Under the pieces are notes generated by a model that did not search any database, had not been told where the DNA came from, and worked only from the letters and a program-made list of their open reading frames with translations. Below are positions 54,813 through 63,406 of a stretch of DNA of 64,000 nt, in pieces (position 1 is the stretch's first letter; each line of letters opens with the position of its first letter). The DNA is taken from assembly GCF_000511175.1 (NCBI RefSeq), contig NZ_KI866530.1:2360813-2424812 (forward strand). The letters run 5' to 3'. A program made the position numbers and the translations under genes. Source of the stretch: Sediminibacterium salmoneum NBRC 103935. GTDB taxonomy: Bacteria > Bacteroidota > Bacteroidia > Chitinophagales > Chitinophagaceae.

Positions 54813-56414
54813 TTATTTCAAAAGACTCTTTCTAATCAGCACACCAGGAAACAGATTGGTGGCAATTTGATTTTGATAAACCATTTCTCCATTTACCCAA
54901 ACCATTTTGATGCCAGTTGAAAGGGCTTTGCTGTTTTCAATAGTGGCATGGTCTTCTACAATATCCGGATTTAACAGAACCAGGTCGGCAAAATTACCTG
55001 CTGCAATTACACCTCTTTTTTCAATTTGTAAATGCTTTGCAGTTAACCCTGTCATTTTATAAATGGCATTTGACAATGAAAGTATTTTCTGCTCTCTGAT
55101 ATACTTACCCAATATTCTGGTAAATGCACCATACCCACGTGGATGCCCGCCTGCTGCACCATCCGAACAAAAATTGGCGTGCTCCCATTGCATAAAATCA
55201 ATTACATCAGCTTCCAGCATAGACTTGCCCGCCAAGGCTTCCACACTGCCTGCGCCAGGGTTAGCTTTTTTATATGCTTCAGCCATTTTAATTAATTGTA
55301 TTAGTGTGGCGGGAGTAGACTCCTCTCTTTCTTTTGCAATGGCTGCAATGGTTTTGCCCGCATAGGAAGGATTGGGGGCAAAACGAACCAGCACGGATTC
55401 TTCGGGATCAAACAACTGTTGTGTTGCCAGTTCGGCACTTTTTAAACTGGTGAATTTTTTATCGGGAAACAGTACCCTTAATGTAGAATTCCAGAATGTG
55501 TAAGGATATACGTCTGCAGTAATATCAATGCCTGCTTTTCTTGCACTGTCTAAAGTTTGTATTACCATTCCTGCTTTTCCCCAGTCTTTTTTATTGGCAA
55601 TCTTAATATGCGAAAGTTTAACCGGTATGCCTGTTCTTTTTCCTATTTCTATGATTTCATCAATGGCATCTTTTAATTGAATGTCTTCGCTGCGGATATG
55701 ACTGATATATCCTCTTTTAAAATCTGCTGCAACCTGAGCCAGTGCAATCACTTCCTCTTTGCTGCTGTAAAACGCAGATTCGTATTCTAATCCAGTTGAT
55801 AAACCAAAAGAACCTTTTTGTAAATCAGTGGCCAATGCTTTTTTCATTTTGTTGATTTCTGTTAAGCTGGCTGCTCTGAAAACATTGTTTCTGCCCATGA
55901 TTTTTTCGCGAAGGCTGCTATGACCGGTATAGCTGGCTACATTTACTGCTACTTTGTTTTTAGAAAAAAAAGACTGAAGGGTGTCCATTGGATAACTGTC
56001 ACCATCCTGTCCAATCAATACTGTGGTAATACCCTGGTTGGTCATAGCAATCCCCTGAGGTTCTTTTTTCAGACTGCCAAAATGATGACTATGTGAATCT
56101 ATGAAACCGGGAGTTAGATATTGTTGACGGCCATCAATAACGGTTTCTCCTGCAACTGGTGTTAAGTTACCCACTGCCAGAATTTTATTTCCCTGGATTC
56201 TTACAGCACCAAAAACAGGGGTAGCACCCGTTCCATCCACAATCCAGACATTTTTTATTAGCGTGGATTTGCCAGCATCTGATGGTTGAATTTTGTTATT
56301 TCCAGTAGGTTGCCAGTATTTATAAGGAAAACTCATTGCTGTCTTTGCTGCCAGTACAAGAAAGGTTCCGATGAACAGAGTGGGAAGGAGATTGGAGAAG
56401 CTGAATTTTTTCAT
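54813..56414 (-). CDS. exported N-acyl-D-amino-acid deacylase-like amidohydrolase
   Basis: 533 residues with an N-terminal hydrophobic signal (LLPTLFIGTFLVLAAKTAMSF). Metal motifs are GFIDSHSHHFG (about 106), a Glu/Cys-equivalent region GLEYESAFYSS, RSEDIQLKDAIDE, KLSHIK and the late HANFCSDGAAGGHPRGYG with ADLVLLNPDIV. This is the D-aminoacylase group of amidohydrolases, which cleave N-acyl-D-amino acids to free D-amino acids. It is first in a minus-strand operon, 50 bases before the DUF1611 gene. It would supply D-glutamate or other D-amino acids from peptidoglycan-type debris in the periplasm (inference). Confidence 0.88.
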   Translation of the reverse strand: MKKFSFSNLLPTLFIGTFLVLAAKTAMSFPYKYWQPTGNNKIQPSDAGKSTLIKNVWIVDGTGATPVFGAVRIQGNKILAVGNLTPVAGETVIDGRQQYLTPGFIDSHSHHFGSLKKEPQGIAMTNQGITTVLIGQDGDSYPMDTLQSFFSKNKVAVNVASYTGHSSLREKIMGRNNVFRAASLTEINKMKKALATDLQKGSFGLSTGLEYESAFYSSKEEVIALAQVAADFKRGYISHIRSEDIQLKDAIDEIIEIGKRTGIPVKLSHIKIANKKDWGKAGMVIQTLDSARKAGIDITADVYPYTFWNSTLRVLFPDKKFTSLKSAELATQQLFDPEESVLVRFAPNPSYAGKTIAAIAKEREESTPATLIQLIKMAEAYKKANPGAGSVEALAGKSMLEADVIDFMQWEHANFCSDGAAGGHPRGYGAFTRILGKYIREQKILSLSNAIYKMTGLTAKHLQIEKRGVIAAGNFADLVLLNPDIVEDHATIENSKALSTGIKMVWVNGEMVYQNQIATNLFPGVLIRKSLLK

Positions 56415-56499
56415 TCACAGTTGATTGTCTATAAAATTATTGAACATGATTTGAATCATAAATTAATTCTCAAAAGGGAGGCAATTTTGTGTTGTGTTT

Positions 56500-56883
56500 A
56501 TGGCAAGGAACGGAATGATATTATTGATGCTGGGTGCTTTGTTGGTGCAGGTATTTTCGGGATATGTACTAAAAGCAGATTATGCCATCAATCGTGCCAT
56601 CTATTTACAGAATTGTGTTAATAAGGCGAAACCTGCTTTACAATGTAAAGGCAAGTGTCAGTTAACACAAAAAATGCAGGAATCAGAGAAAGAGCAACAG
56701 CGGTCTGCAGAAAAAGCGGCGTACCAACTCAACCTGCCCGGTGAAATCATGTGTAATCAAAATGCTTTTCTTTCCGAAACTTATTTTGATGTACACGAAC
56801 AAAGAATTCAATTTTATGAACAACCTGCATTAGTAAAGTCAGGATATACAAGCAATATTTTTCATCCCCCACAGCTGGTATGA
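56500..56883 (+). CDS. small exported Cys-containing protein upstream of a TonB receptor
   Basis: 127 residues from the ATG at 56500; an in-frame GTG two codons earlier is possible. A signal/anchor segment (GMILLMLGALLVQVFSGYV) is followed by YLQNCVNKAKPALQCKGKCQLTQK (three Cys), a charged helix (EKEQQRSAEKAAY) and a tail with HEQR and NIFHPPQLV. Similar small proteins stand just upstream of metal-related TonB receptors in Bacteroidota. The receptor gene starts 47 bases downstream. A metal-binding or regulatory-partner role is inferred from the cysteines and this context. Confidence 0.7.
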   Translation: MARNGMILLMLGALLVQVFSGYVLKADYAINRAIYLQNCVNKAKPALQCKGKCQLTQKMQESEKEQQRSAEKAAYQLNLPGEIMCNQNAFLSETYFDVHEQRIQFYEQPALVKSGYTSNIFHPPQLV

Positions 56884-56930
56884 CATTTTTTTAGTCTGAA
56901 AAATTTTTCAAATCACTTAAAAACAATGTC

Positions 56931-58991
56931 ATGAACATTCGTTCTATGAAGGCGCTGCCGAGCCTTCTTATACCGGCTTTTGCCCTAACCGTACAACCAT
57001 TCAATATTATTAATGGTCAGAAAGTATATAACGACTCTTTTTTCAGCAGAACCCTGGCTCCTGTAAGCGTGTATTCCGTTAAAGGAAAAACACCTCAGAA
57101 AACCTACCAGTTAAAGTCTGCCGATTGGATTCAACACGATGCAACACAAGTGTTGACACAGATAGCGGGCTTTAATGCCATCCGCAAATCAGGCAATTTT
57201 GGATTTGATCCCGTCTTCCGCGGATTCAAGTGGGAGCAGTTAAACCTGGTAACTGATGGTGCAGTAGGTGCGCATCAGGCCTGTCCCAATCGCATGGATC
57301 CCCCCAGCAGTCAGGTTATGATTAATCAGATTAAAGAGATTGAATTATTAAAAGGGCCGCATAATTTCCGTTACGGACCTTCAACAGGAGCTGTCATCAA
57401 TTTTAAAATGAATGATCCTGTTTTTTCAGATAAAGCGGTAGTCAATGGCCGTATTGGTGCTGGCTATGAAAACAATGGTGCCAATAGAAGAACTGAAGCC
57501 TTTATAAATTTGAGTACACAGAAGTTTCAGACTGCTGCTGCTCTTTCCTATTCTGCAGGAGACGATTACAAAGATGGAAGCGGAAACTTACTGCCCGGTG
57601 TTTTTAACAGAACAGCCCTGAATTTAAGTGCAGCCTATCTGCTGAAGGCAGGCAAGATTGCTTCTGTTAATATCACCCGAAATATGACACGTAATACCAG
57701 CTTTCCTACTTTAATGATGGATTTGTTAAGCGATGATACCTGGATGATTCAAGGTAAATATCAGGTGAATGCGCAGCAAAAATGGTATAGTCAGTGGAAT
57801 ACACAGGTATATACTTCACTGGTAGATCACCAGATGGGGAATGGATTAAGACCTGCTTCTGCCACTATGTTGTCGCATGTTTATGCCAATACCGAAACCA
57901 GTGGAGGAAGAACAGAAATTACTATCAGAAGGCCCACAACCGTCTGGTATATTGGAGCAGATATAAAGTATGAATATGCCAATGGTACCCGGTCCAGAAA
58001 AATGCTAACTGGAATGATGGCAGGAAAAACATTTTATGATACCCTCTGGCAACAGGGTTCTATACTAAGAACAGGTGCTTTTGTACACACTGAAAAAAAG
58101 ATGGGCCTGTACCAATTAACTGTATCAGGCAGAATGGATTGGGTGCATTCCAAACCCAACCAGCCTGCAGCTAAAACAGTAGCGGCGAATTCAACCCTGG
58201 TTGCCAATGACCTGAATGCCAGCATCAGTGCAGGTATCAGCCGGTATTTCAATCAAAACTGGCAGGCTTCTTTATGGTTAGGCCATGGTGTTAGAAGTGC
58301 CAGCATTACTGAAAAGTTTATCAACTCTTTGCCAGTAGGGCTGGATGCGTATGAAGTAGTGGGAGACCCGCATTTAAAACCGGAAGCCAATACACAGATA
58401 GATTTTCTTTTGCGTTACAAAACAGAGAATACACAGTTTCAGATAAACGGATACTATGCATTTCTTACCGATTATATTTCTACCATTGTAGACCCGAGTT
58501 TAAAACCTGTGGTTACTACTTCTCCCGGCGTTCGTAAATTCATTAATGTAAAAGAAGCAAGTATTATTGGGTTTGAAGTAAGCTGGAATCAGCAACTGGC
58601 CAAAGTATTGAATCAGGATATTTCTATGGCCTATGTCCGTGGACAGAACGGGGTGTTGCATCAACCCTTACCCGAAATGAATCCATTCGAAATCAGGTAT
58701 AAATTAACTGCAGATTTATTGAATAGTAAGCTGCAACCTTATTTATCCATTCGCCAGAGCTTTGCACAGAATCGGGTTTCCACTGCTTTTAATGAAAAAG
58801 CCACTGCTGATTTTACTGTTACCGATCTTGGCGTAAAATGGAAACCGGCAACAAAAATTCAATTGACTGCAGTAGCACAAAATGTATTCAACATTACCTA
58901 TAGAGAACATTTAAGCAGATTCATCAATAATAATTTGCCTTTGAATGCTCCGGGTAGAAATTTTGTCTTCATGATGTCTTATACTTTTTAA
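56931..58991 (+). CDS. TonB-dependent receptor, candidate copper/metal receptor (NosA/OprC-like motif)
   Basis: 686 residues with a signal-like N-terminus (LLIPAFALTVQPF). It lacks the carboxypeptidase-like domain of SusC proteins. The plug domain has TQVLTQIAGFNAIRKSGNFG, then GAVGAHQACPNRMDPPSSQV and IELLKGPHNFRYG. The ACPNRMDPP segment strongly recalls the Cys/Met motif of NosA/OprC copper receptors. The barrel ends NFVFMMSYTF, a proper terminal aromatic. It probably binds a metal, copper being most likely, and imports it across the outer membrane. A small Cys protein gene precedes it, and a strong terminator follows at 59011. Confidence 0.85.
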   Translation: MNIRSMKALPSLLIPAFALTVQPFNIINGQKVYNDSFFSRTLAPVSVYSVKGKTPQKTYQLKSADWIQHDATQVLTQIAGFNAIRKSGNFGFDPVFRGFKWEQLNLVTDGAVGAHQACPNRMDPPSSQVMINQIKEIELLKGPHNFRYGPSTGAVINFKMNDPVFSDKAVVNGRIGAGYENNGANRRTEAFINLSTQKFQTAAALSYSAGDDYKDGSGNLLPGVFNRTALNLSAAYLLKAGKIASVNITRNMTRNTSFPTLMMDLLSDDTWMIQGKYQVNAQQKWYSQWNTQVYTSLVDHQMGNGLRPASATMLSHVYANTETSGGRTEITIRRPTTVWYIGADIKYEYANGTRSRKMLTGMMAGKTFYDTLWQQGSILRTGAFVHTEKKMGLYQLTVSGRMDWVHSKPNQPAAKTVAANSTLVANDLNASISAGISRYFNQNWQASLWLGHGVRSASITEKFINSLPVGLDAYEVVGDPHLKPEANTQIDFLLRYKTENTQFQINGYYAFLTDYISTIVDPSLKPVVTTSPGVRKFINVKEASIIGFEVSWNQQLAKVLNQDISMAYVRGQNGVLHQPLPEMNPFEIRYKLTADLLNSKLQPYLSIRQSFAQNRVSTAFNEKATADFTVTDLGVKWKPATKIQLTAVAQNVFNITYREHLSRFINNNLPLNAPGRNFVFMMSYTF

Positions 58992-59010
58992 GTAAGACTT
59001 AATCTGGTAA

Positions 59011-59045
59011 AATAGTGTTGTTTGCTTAAACAACACTATTTTTAG
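59011..59045 (+). terminator. intrinsic terminator after the TonB receptor
   Basis: Perfect 13-bp stem (59011-59023 with 59028-59040), GCTT loop, followed by T-rich sequence. A-rich flanks make it usable in both directions. Confidence 0.82.
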
Positions 59046-59064
59046 TTACCCAATTCACTCATGA

Positions 59065-60060
59065 ATGACTGAAACTGTTTTTGAAAGAATTCCCTCTACG
59101 CCTCCAATTATCCCCCCGCTTCCTGCTGGTACCAAAAGATTAAAATGGTCGGTTATGGTTCCTGTGTATAATGGACTGGTGTATCTGGAACAAACCTTGA
59201 ATTCAATTCTGGTACAAGACATGGGTTCGGAAATCATGCAGATTGAAGTGGTGGATGATGTTAGTACGGAGGGTGATGTTGCTGCTATTGTGGAAAGGGT
59301 AGGAAATGGAAGAGTGGGATATTACAGACAACCTGTAAATGTGGGGAATGTCCGGAATTTTGAAACCTGTATCAAGCGGTCTGTGGGCGAATATGTACAT
59401 ATTTTACATGGAGACGACTACGTTGAGCCTGGATTTTATAAAGCAATTACTCGTTTGTTTGAAGATTTTCCTGATGCTGGGGCAGCCTGTACAGATTGGA
59501 AGGCTGTTGATGATAATGGTAAGGTGGTTTGGGAAAATGCACCGGTGGGCGACGAAAGGGGCTTATTAAAAAACTGGCATCAGCGCATTGCTATTCGTCA
59601 GTGGCTGGAACCCCCTGCTGTTGTAGTAAAAAGAAGTGTGTACGAAGACCTGGGTTCATTTTATATGGTTCACTGTTGCGAAGACTGGTTAATGTGGAAT
59701 AGAATTGCTGCAAAATACCCAGTGGCCTATCATCCTGAAGTGTTGGCAAAATATCGCAACCACGATCAGAATATTACTGCCATTTCTTTCAAAAACCGAA
59801 AGAACTTCTTTGATATATACAATACCATGCTCTACAATATTGCCCATTTACCTGAGCACTTAAGAGTAGAGTCAGAGAAAGCTTCCAGAAAAAACTATGC
59901 ATTTTATTTTGCGAATCTGGCCCATCGGCAATACCATGCCAACCATGATAAAGAAGAAGCTTTAATTGTAGCTAAAGATGCTATGAAGTTTCAGGTGAAT
60001 GCTTATTCGGTTAAGTCTTATCTGAAATTGTTATTTAAAATTGCCATGCGGTATAAATAA
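59065..60060 (+). CDS. family 2 glycosyltransferase
   Basis: 331 residues. The GT-A fold starts at WSVMVPVYNGLVYLEQTLNSIL (about 28-50), with VDDVSTEG and the metal/nucleotide motif HGDDYVEPGF (about 115). Further features are ERGLLKNWHQRIAIRQWLEPPAVVVKRSVYE and CCEDWLMW. It transfers a sugar from a nucleotide donor, probably to a surface polysaccharide or lipid. The short Pro-rich N-terminus (STPPIIPPLP) is unusual but small. It follows the TonB receptor terminator and precedes a HAD gene that has its own -7 box. Confidence 0.9.
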   Translation: MTETVFERIPSTPPIIPPLPAGTKRLKWSVMVPVYNGLVYLEQTLNSILVQDMGSEIMQIEVVDDVSTEGDVAAIVERVGNGRVGYYRQPVNVGNVRNFETCIKRSVGEYVHILHGDDYVEPGFYKAITRLFEDFPDAGAACTDWKAVDDNGKVVWENAPVGDERGLLKNWHQRIAIRQWLEPPAVVVKRSVYEDLGSFYMVHCCEDWLMWNRIAAKYPVAYHPEVLAKYRNHDQNITAISFKNRKNFFDIYNTMLYNIAHLPEHLRVESEKASRKNYAFYFANLAHRQYHANHDKEEALIVAKDAMKFQVNAYSVKSYLKLLFKIAMRYK

Positions 60061-60091
60061 ATCCCGCAATCGTTTTACTGCTAACATTCAA

Positions 60092-60099
60092 TACTTTTG
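60092..60099 (+). promoter_or_regulatory. -7 promoter box (TAnnTTTG) of the HAD gene
   Basis: TACTTTTG fits the consensus and lies 16 bases before the ATG at 60116, so the leader would be very short. It may drive the HAD gene and the catabolic genes behind it. Confidence 0.5.
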
Positions 60100-60115
60100 C
60101 AAGAAACCATTCTGA

Positions 60116-60769
60116 ATGGCATCAACTGCATTTCTATTTGATTTGAACGGGACAATTGTAGACGATATGGCCTACCACAAAAAAGTATGGTACCATGTAT
60201 TGGTGAATGAGCTGGGAGCCAATATGAGTTTTGAAGAAGTGGCTGCACAGATGTATGGGAAGAACTCAGAGTTGCTGGATCGGGTATTTGGCAAGGGACA
60301 TTTTAGTCCGGAACAAGTACATGAAATTGAAATGGCCAAGGAAAGAAAATACCAGGAAATTTACCGACCCGATATGCAGGCTCTTCCCGGATTAATAGAC
60401 TTTCTGGAAGCGGCCCGTCTGGCCGGAATACCCATGGGCATTGGATCTGCAGCTATTCCTTTCAACATTGATTTTGTATTGGATGGTTTGAAAATCAGAA
60501 CCTATTTTTCCAGTGTGGTAAGTGCATTTGATGTGCCGGTAAGTAAGCCCAATCCGGATGTGTTTTTAAAAGGTGCGGCCGAACTGGGAGTAGCTCCTGA
60601 AAATTGCATTGTATTTGAAGATGCACCCAAAGGAGTTGAAGCTGCAGCCAATGCGGGCATGAAAGCAGTGGCCATTACTACCATGCATTCAGAAGAAGAA
60701 TTCAGCGGATATAATAATATTATTGCCTACACAAAAGACTACCATACGCTAAAGCATTTAATACCCTAA
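60116..60769 (+). CDS. HAD family hydrolase (beta-phosphoglucomutase-like)
   Basis: 217 residues. HAD motif I is FLFDLNGTIVDD, with Asn in place of the second Asp of the usual DxDGT. Motif II is IGSAAI, motif III is the Lys in SKPNPDVFLKGAAELG, and motif IV is VFEDAPKGVEAAANAGM. A four-helix C1 cap lies between motifs I and II. Size and cap match beta-phosphoglucomutase/phosphatase-like members. The Asn change would remove the usual acid/base Asp, so activity may differ. It precedes the DHDPS-family gene by 43 bases. Confidence 0.88.
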   Translation: MASTAFLFDLNGTIVDDMAYHKKVWYHVLVNELGANMSFEEVAAQMYGKNSELLDRVFGKGHFSPEQVHEIEMAKERKYQEIYRPDMQALPGLIDFLEAARLAGIPMGIGSAAIPFNIDFVLDGLKIRTYFSSVVSAFDVPVSKPNPDVFLKGAAELGVAPENCIVFEDAPKGVEAAANAGMKAVAITTMHSEEEFSGYNNIIAYTKDYHTLKHLIP

Positions 60770-60812
60770 AATCCATTTGTTTTGGTTAAATTGGTTGTTT
60801 AAATATAAACCG

Positions 60813-61736
60813 ATGGCCAACCCCGAATGGAAAGGAGTATATCCTGCTTTACTAACCCCCTTTCATGCAGATGAAAGCATAGATGAAGTGCTGTTTATCA
60901 AGAACCTGCGAGCTCAGACAGAAGCAGGAGCAAATGGAGTAATTATTGGTGGATCTTTAGGTGAAGCCAGTACACTGCTGAATGAAGAAAAAATTCAGTT
61001 GCTGCAAATTGCCAAGAATGAAGTGGGCGATGGATTCCCGGTAATTCTTAATATTGCCGAATCTACCACCAAAGCCGCAGTGGCATTTGCAAAAGCCGCA
61101 ACGGATGCAGGTGCTGATGGCTTTATGCTTTTACCTCCCATGCGATACAAGTCGGATGATGAAGAAACGGTTACTTTTTTTAAAGCAGTAGCCAATGCTA
61201 CTCCCCAATCCATTATGATTTACAATAATCCGGTAGATTATAAAATTGAAGTAACATTAGACATGTTTGCTGCTTTGGCTGAATGCAAAAACATTCAGGC
61301 CGTAAAAGAATCAACACGTGATGTGTCGAATGTAACGCGCATGAAAAACCGTTTTGGAGATCGCTTTAAAATATTATGTGGCGTAGATACCCTGGCACTG
61401 GAAGAATTGTGTTTGGGAGCCGATGGATGGATTGCCGGTTTGGTGGATGCATTTCCCAGAGAGACTGTTGCCATATACAGGTTGATTAAAGCTGGCCGCT
61501 TAGCAGAGGCCCTCTCTATTTATCGCTGGTTTCTACCGGTGCTGGAACTGGATATTCATCCTAAGCTGGTGCAGTATATTAAATTGGCTGCAACCCATAC
61601 CGGCATTGGATCTCCGCATGTAAGGGCGCCACGTTTGGCATTAAAGGGAGAAGAATTGCAGCGGGTAACAAAGACTATAGAAGATGCATTGGCCTGCAGA
61701 CCGGTGTTGCCTGATTATCTTTCACTGCATTCCTAA
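60813..61736 (+). CDS. dihydrodipicolinate synthase family protein, probable hydroxyproline-pathway deaminase
   Basis: 307 residues from the ATG at 60813 (MANPEWKGVYPALLTPF); the upstream TTG extension is not conserved-looking. It is a TIM-barrel class I aldolase: GGSLGEASTLLNEEK near the N-terminus, Tyr in MIYNNPVDY and Schiff-base Lys165 in AVKESTRD. The next genes are an aldehyde dehydrogenase and a 4-hydroxyproline-type epimerase. This fits 1-pyrroline-4-hydroxy-2-carboxylate deaminase, which yields 2-oxoglutarate semialdehyde. DapA itself is less likely given this context. Confidence 0.85.
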   Translation: MANPEWKGVYPALLTPFHADESIDEVLFIKNLRAQTEAGANGVIIGGSLGEASTLLNEEKIQLLQIAKNEVGDGFPVILNIAESTTKAAVAFAKAATDAGADGFMLLPPMRYKSDDEETVTFFKAVANATPQSIMIYNNPVDYKIEVTLDMFAALAECKNIQAVKESTRDVSNVTRMKNRFGDRFKILCGVDTLALEELCLGADGWIAGLVDAFPRETVAIYRLIKAGRLAEALSIYRWFLPVLELDIHPKLVQYIKLAATHTGIGSPHVRAPRLALKGEELQRVTKTIEDALACRPVLPDYLSLHS

Positions 61737-61799
61737 AGGTTGCAGAGAGGGTTGATTTTTTAACTGAATTTAGTTTTCAAAAAGCGTATTGATTTTTTC

Positions 61800-63341
61800 A
61801 TGTCAAACCATTTACAATCTTATAGTACGGTTCAAAAAGCGTTTCTTCCTGAAACCTTTGCCATCCATTCTCCTGCTGAAATAGAAGCAGCGTTGATGGA
61901 AGCCTCGGCGGCTTTTATCCCCTTTGCCAAAAAAACTTTTATTGAGCGCGCTGTTTTTTTAGAAGCTATTGCAGAAGAAATCATGAACTGCGGCGATGCA
62001 TTGCTGCAAAAAGCGCAGGAAGAAACGGCTTTGCCATTGGCCCGGTTAACCGGAGAAAGAGGCAGAACCTGCACGCAGTTGAACCTCTATGCAAAATTGT
62101 TGAGAGAGGGCAACTGGTGTGATGCGGTGATTGATACGGCTATGCCCGACCGCCAGCCCATTCCCAGAGCCGATTTAAGAAGAATCTTGCAACCCATTGG
62201 TCCGGTGCTGGTATTTGGTGCCAGCAATTTTCCATTTGCTTACTCAACGGCAGGTGGCGACACGGCTTCTGCATTGGCAGCGGGTTGTCCGGTAATTGTG
62301 AAAGCACATGAATCGCATTTGGCTACGAATGCAATGGTGGCTGCAGCGGTTATTAGAGCCGCAGAAAAAACCCATATGCCCAAGGGTGTGTTTGCAACCC
62401 TGGTAGGAACAGGAACTGTTTTAGGTCAGCAACTGGCCATGGATGAAAGAATCAAAGCCATCGGATTTACCGGCTCGTATAAAGCGGGAATGGCATTGTA
62501 TACCACCGCTACACAAAAAAGAAAAACACCCATACCGGTGTATGCAGAAATGAGTAGCATTAATCCGGTTGTTTTATTACCTGAAATACTTGCTGAAAAA
62601 ACAACAGCTATTGCTTCTGCGCTGGCAGGTTCTATCAGCCTTGGCGTGGGACAGTTTTGTACCAGCCCTGGTTTGTTATTTGCGATTGATGATGCAGCTG
62701 CAAAAACTTTTGCGCAGGAATTAGTGAATGCACTCAAAGCAGTAGCACCTGCAACGATGCTGAATCCCACCATCTGCCATGCTTATTATAAAGACAAAGC
62801 CAGCCTGGCGAATCAGGAAAATATTCAGGTTTTATTTGAAGGAAATAATCTGGAAGAAAACCATCAGGCTATGCCGGCATTAATGCAAACAAAGGCTGCG
62901 CATTTTATGGCAACGCCTGCTTTGCAAAAAGAAGTATTTGGTCCCTGCAGTTTATTGGTGCTCTGTAAAGACATGAATGAAATGAATGCAGCGATTGCTT
63001 CTTTAGAAGGACAGTTAACTGGTTCTGTTTATGGCAGTGAACAAGAATTGAAAGCGAATGAAAATCTGATAGATCATTTGCAACAGGCAGTAGGCAGACT
63101 GATTTTCAATAATGTACCAACAGGTGTGGAAGTATGTAATGCCATTGTTCATGGTGGACCTTTTCCATCAACAACAGATGCAAGAACTACTTCAGTGGGT
63201 CCTGAAGCTATCCGCCGTTTTGCGAGACCCGTTTGTTACCAGGATTGTCCGGATGCATTGCTACCCCTGTATCTGCGCAATGAAAATGAAGCAAATATTT
63301 TAAGATTAATCAATGGGGTTTTAACAAAGGCATCGGTTTAA
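61800..63341 (+). CDS. NADP-type aldehyde dehydrogenase, probable 2-oxoglutarate semialdehyde dehydrogenase
   Basis: 513 residues. ALDH features are FGASNFPFAYSTAGGDTASALAAGCPVIVKAHESH (coenzyme site), FTGSYKAG, catalytic Glu in YAEMSSINP and Cys287 in GQFCTSPG. The sequence resembles the 2,5-dioxovalerate (alpha-ketoglutarate semialdehyde) dehydrogenases that finish hydroxyproline and sugar-acid breakdown to 2-oxoglutarate. It lies between the DHDPS-family gene and the epimerase, as in hydroxyproline clusters. Confidence 0.9.
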   Translation: MSNHLQSYSTVQKAFLPETFAIHSPAEIEAALMEASAAFIPFAKKTFIERAVFLEAIAEEIMNCGDALLQKAQEETALPLARLTGERGRTCTQLNLYAKLLREGNWCDAVIDTAMPDRQPIPRADLRRILQPIGPVLVFGASNFPFAYSTAGGDTASALAAGCPVIVKAHESHLATNAMVAAAVIRAAEKTHMPKGVFATLVGTGTVLGQQLAMDERIKAIGFTGSYKAGMALYTTATQKRKTPIPVYAEMSSINPVVLLPEILAEKTTAIASALAGSISLGVGQFCTSPGLLFAIDDAAAKTFAQELVNALKAVAPATMLNPTICHAYYKDKASLANQENIQVLFEGNNLEENHQAMPALMQTKAAHFMATPALQKEVFGPCSLLVLCKDMNEMNAAIASLEGQLTGSVYGSEQELKANENLIDHLQQAVGRLIFNNVPTGVEVCNAIVHGGPFPSTTDARTTSVGPEAIRRFARPVCYQDCPDALLPLYLRNENEANILRLINGVLTKASV

Positions 63342-63406
63342 ACCACCTCATTTTGACAAAACGAATATTGATTTACAATAGCTATTCATAAAAAAATTTC
63401 AACGCT

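Noticed and set aside
60777-60812. Upstream TTG start of the DHDPS-family gene
   Set aside because: The extension (FWLNWLFKYKP) is unlike family members and the ATG at 60813 fits the fold start.
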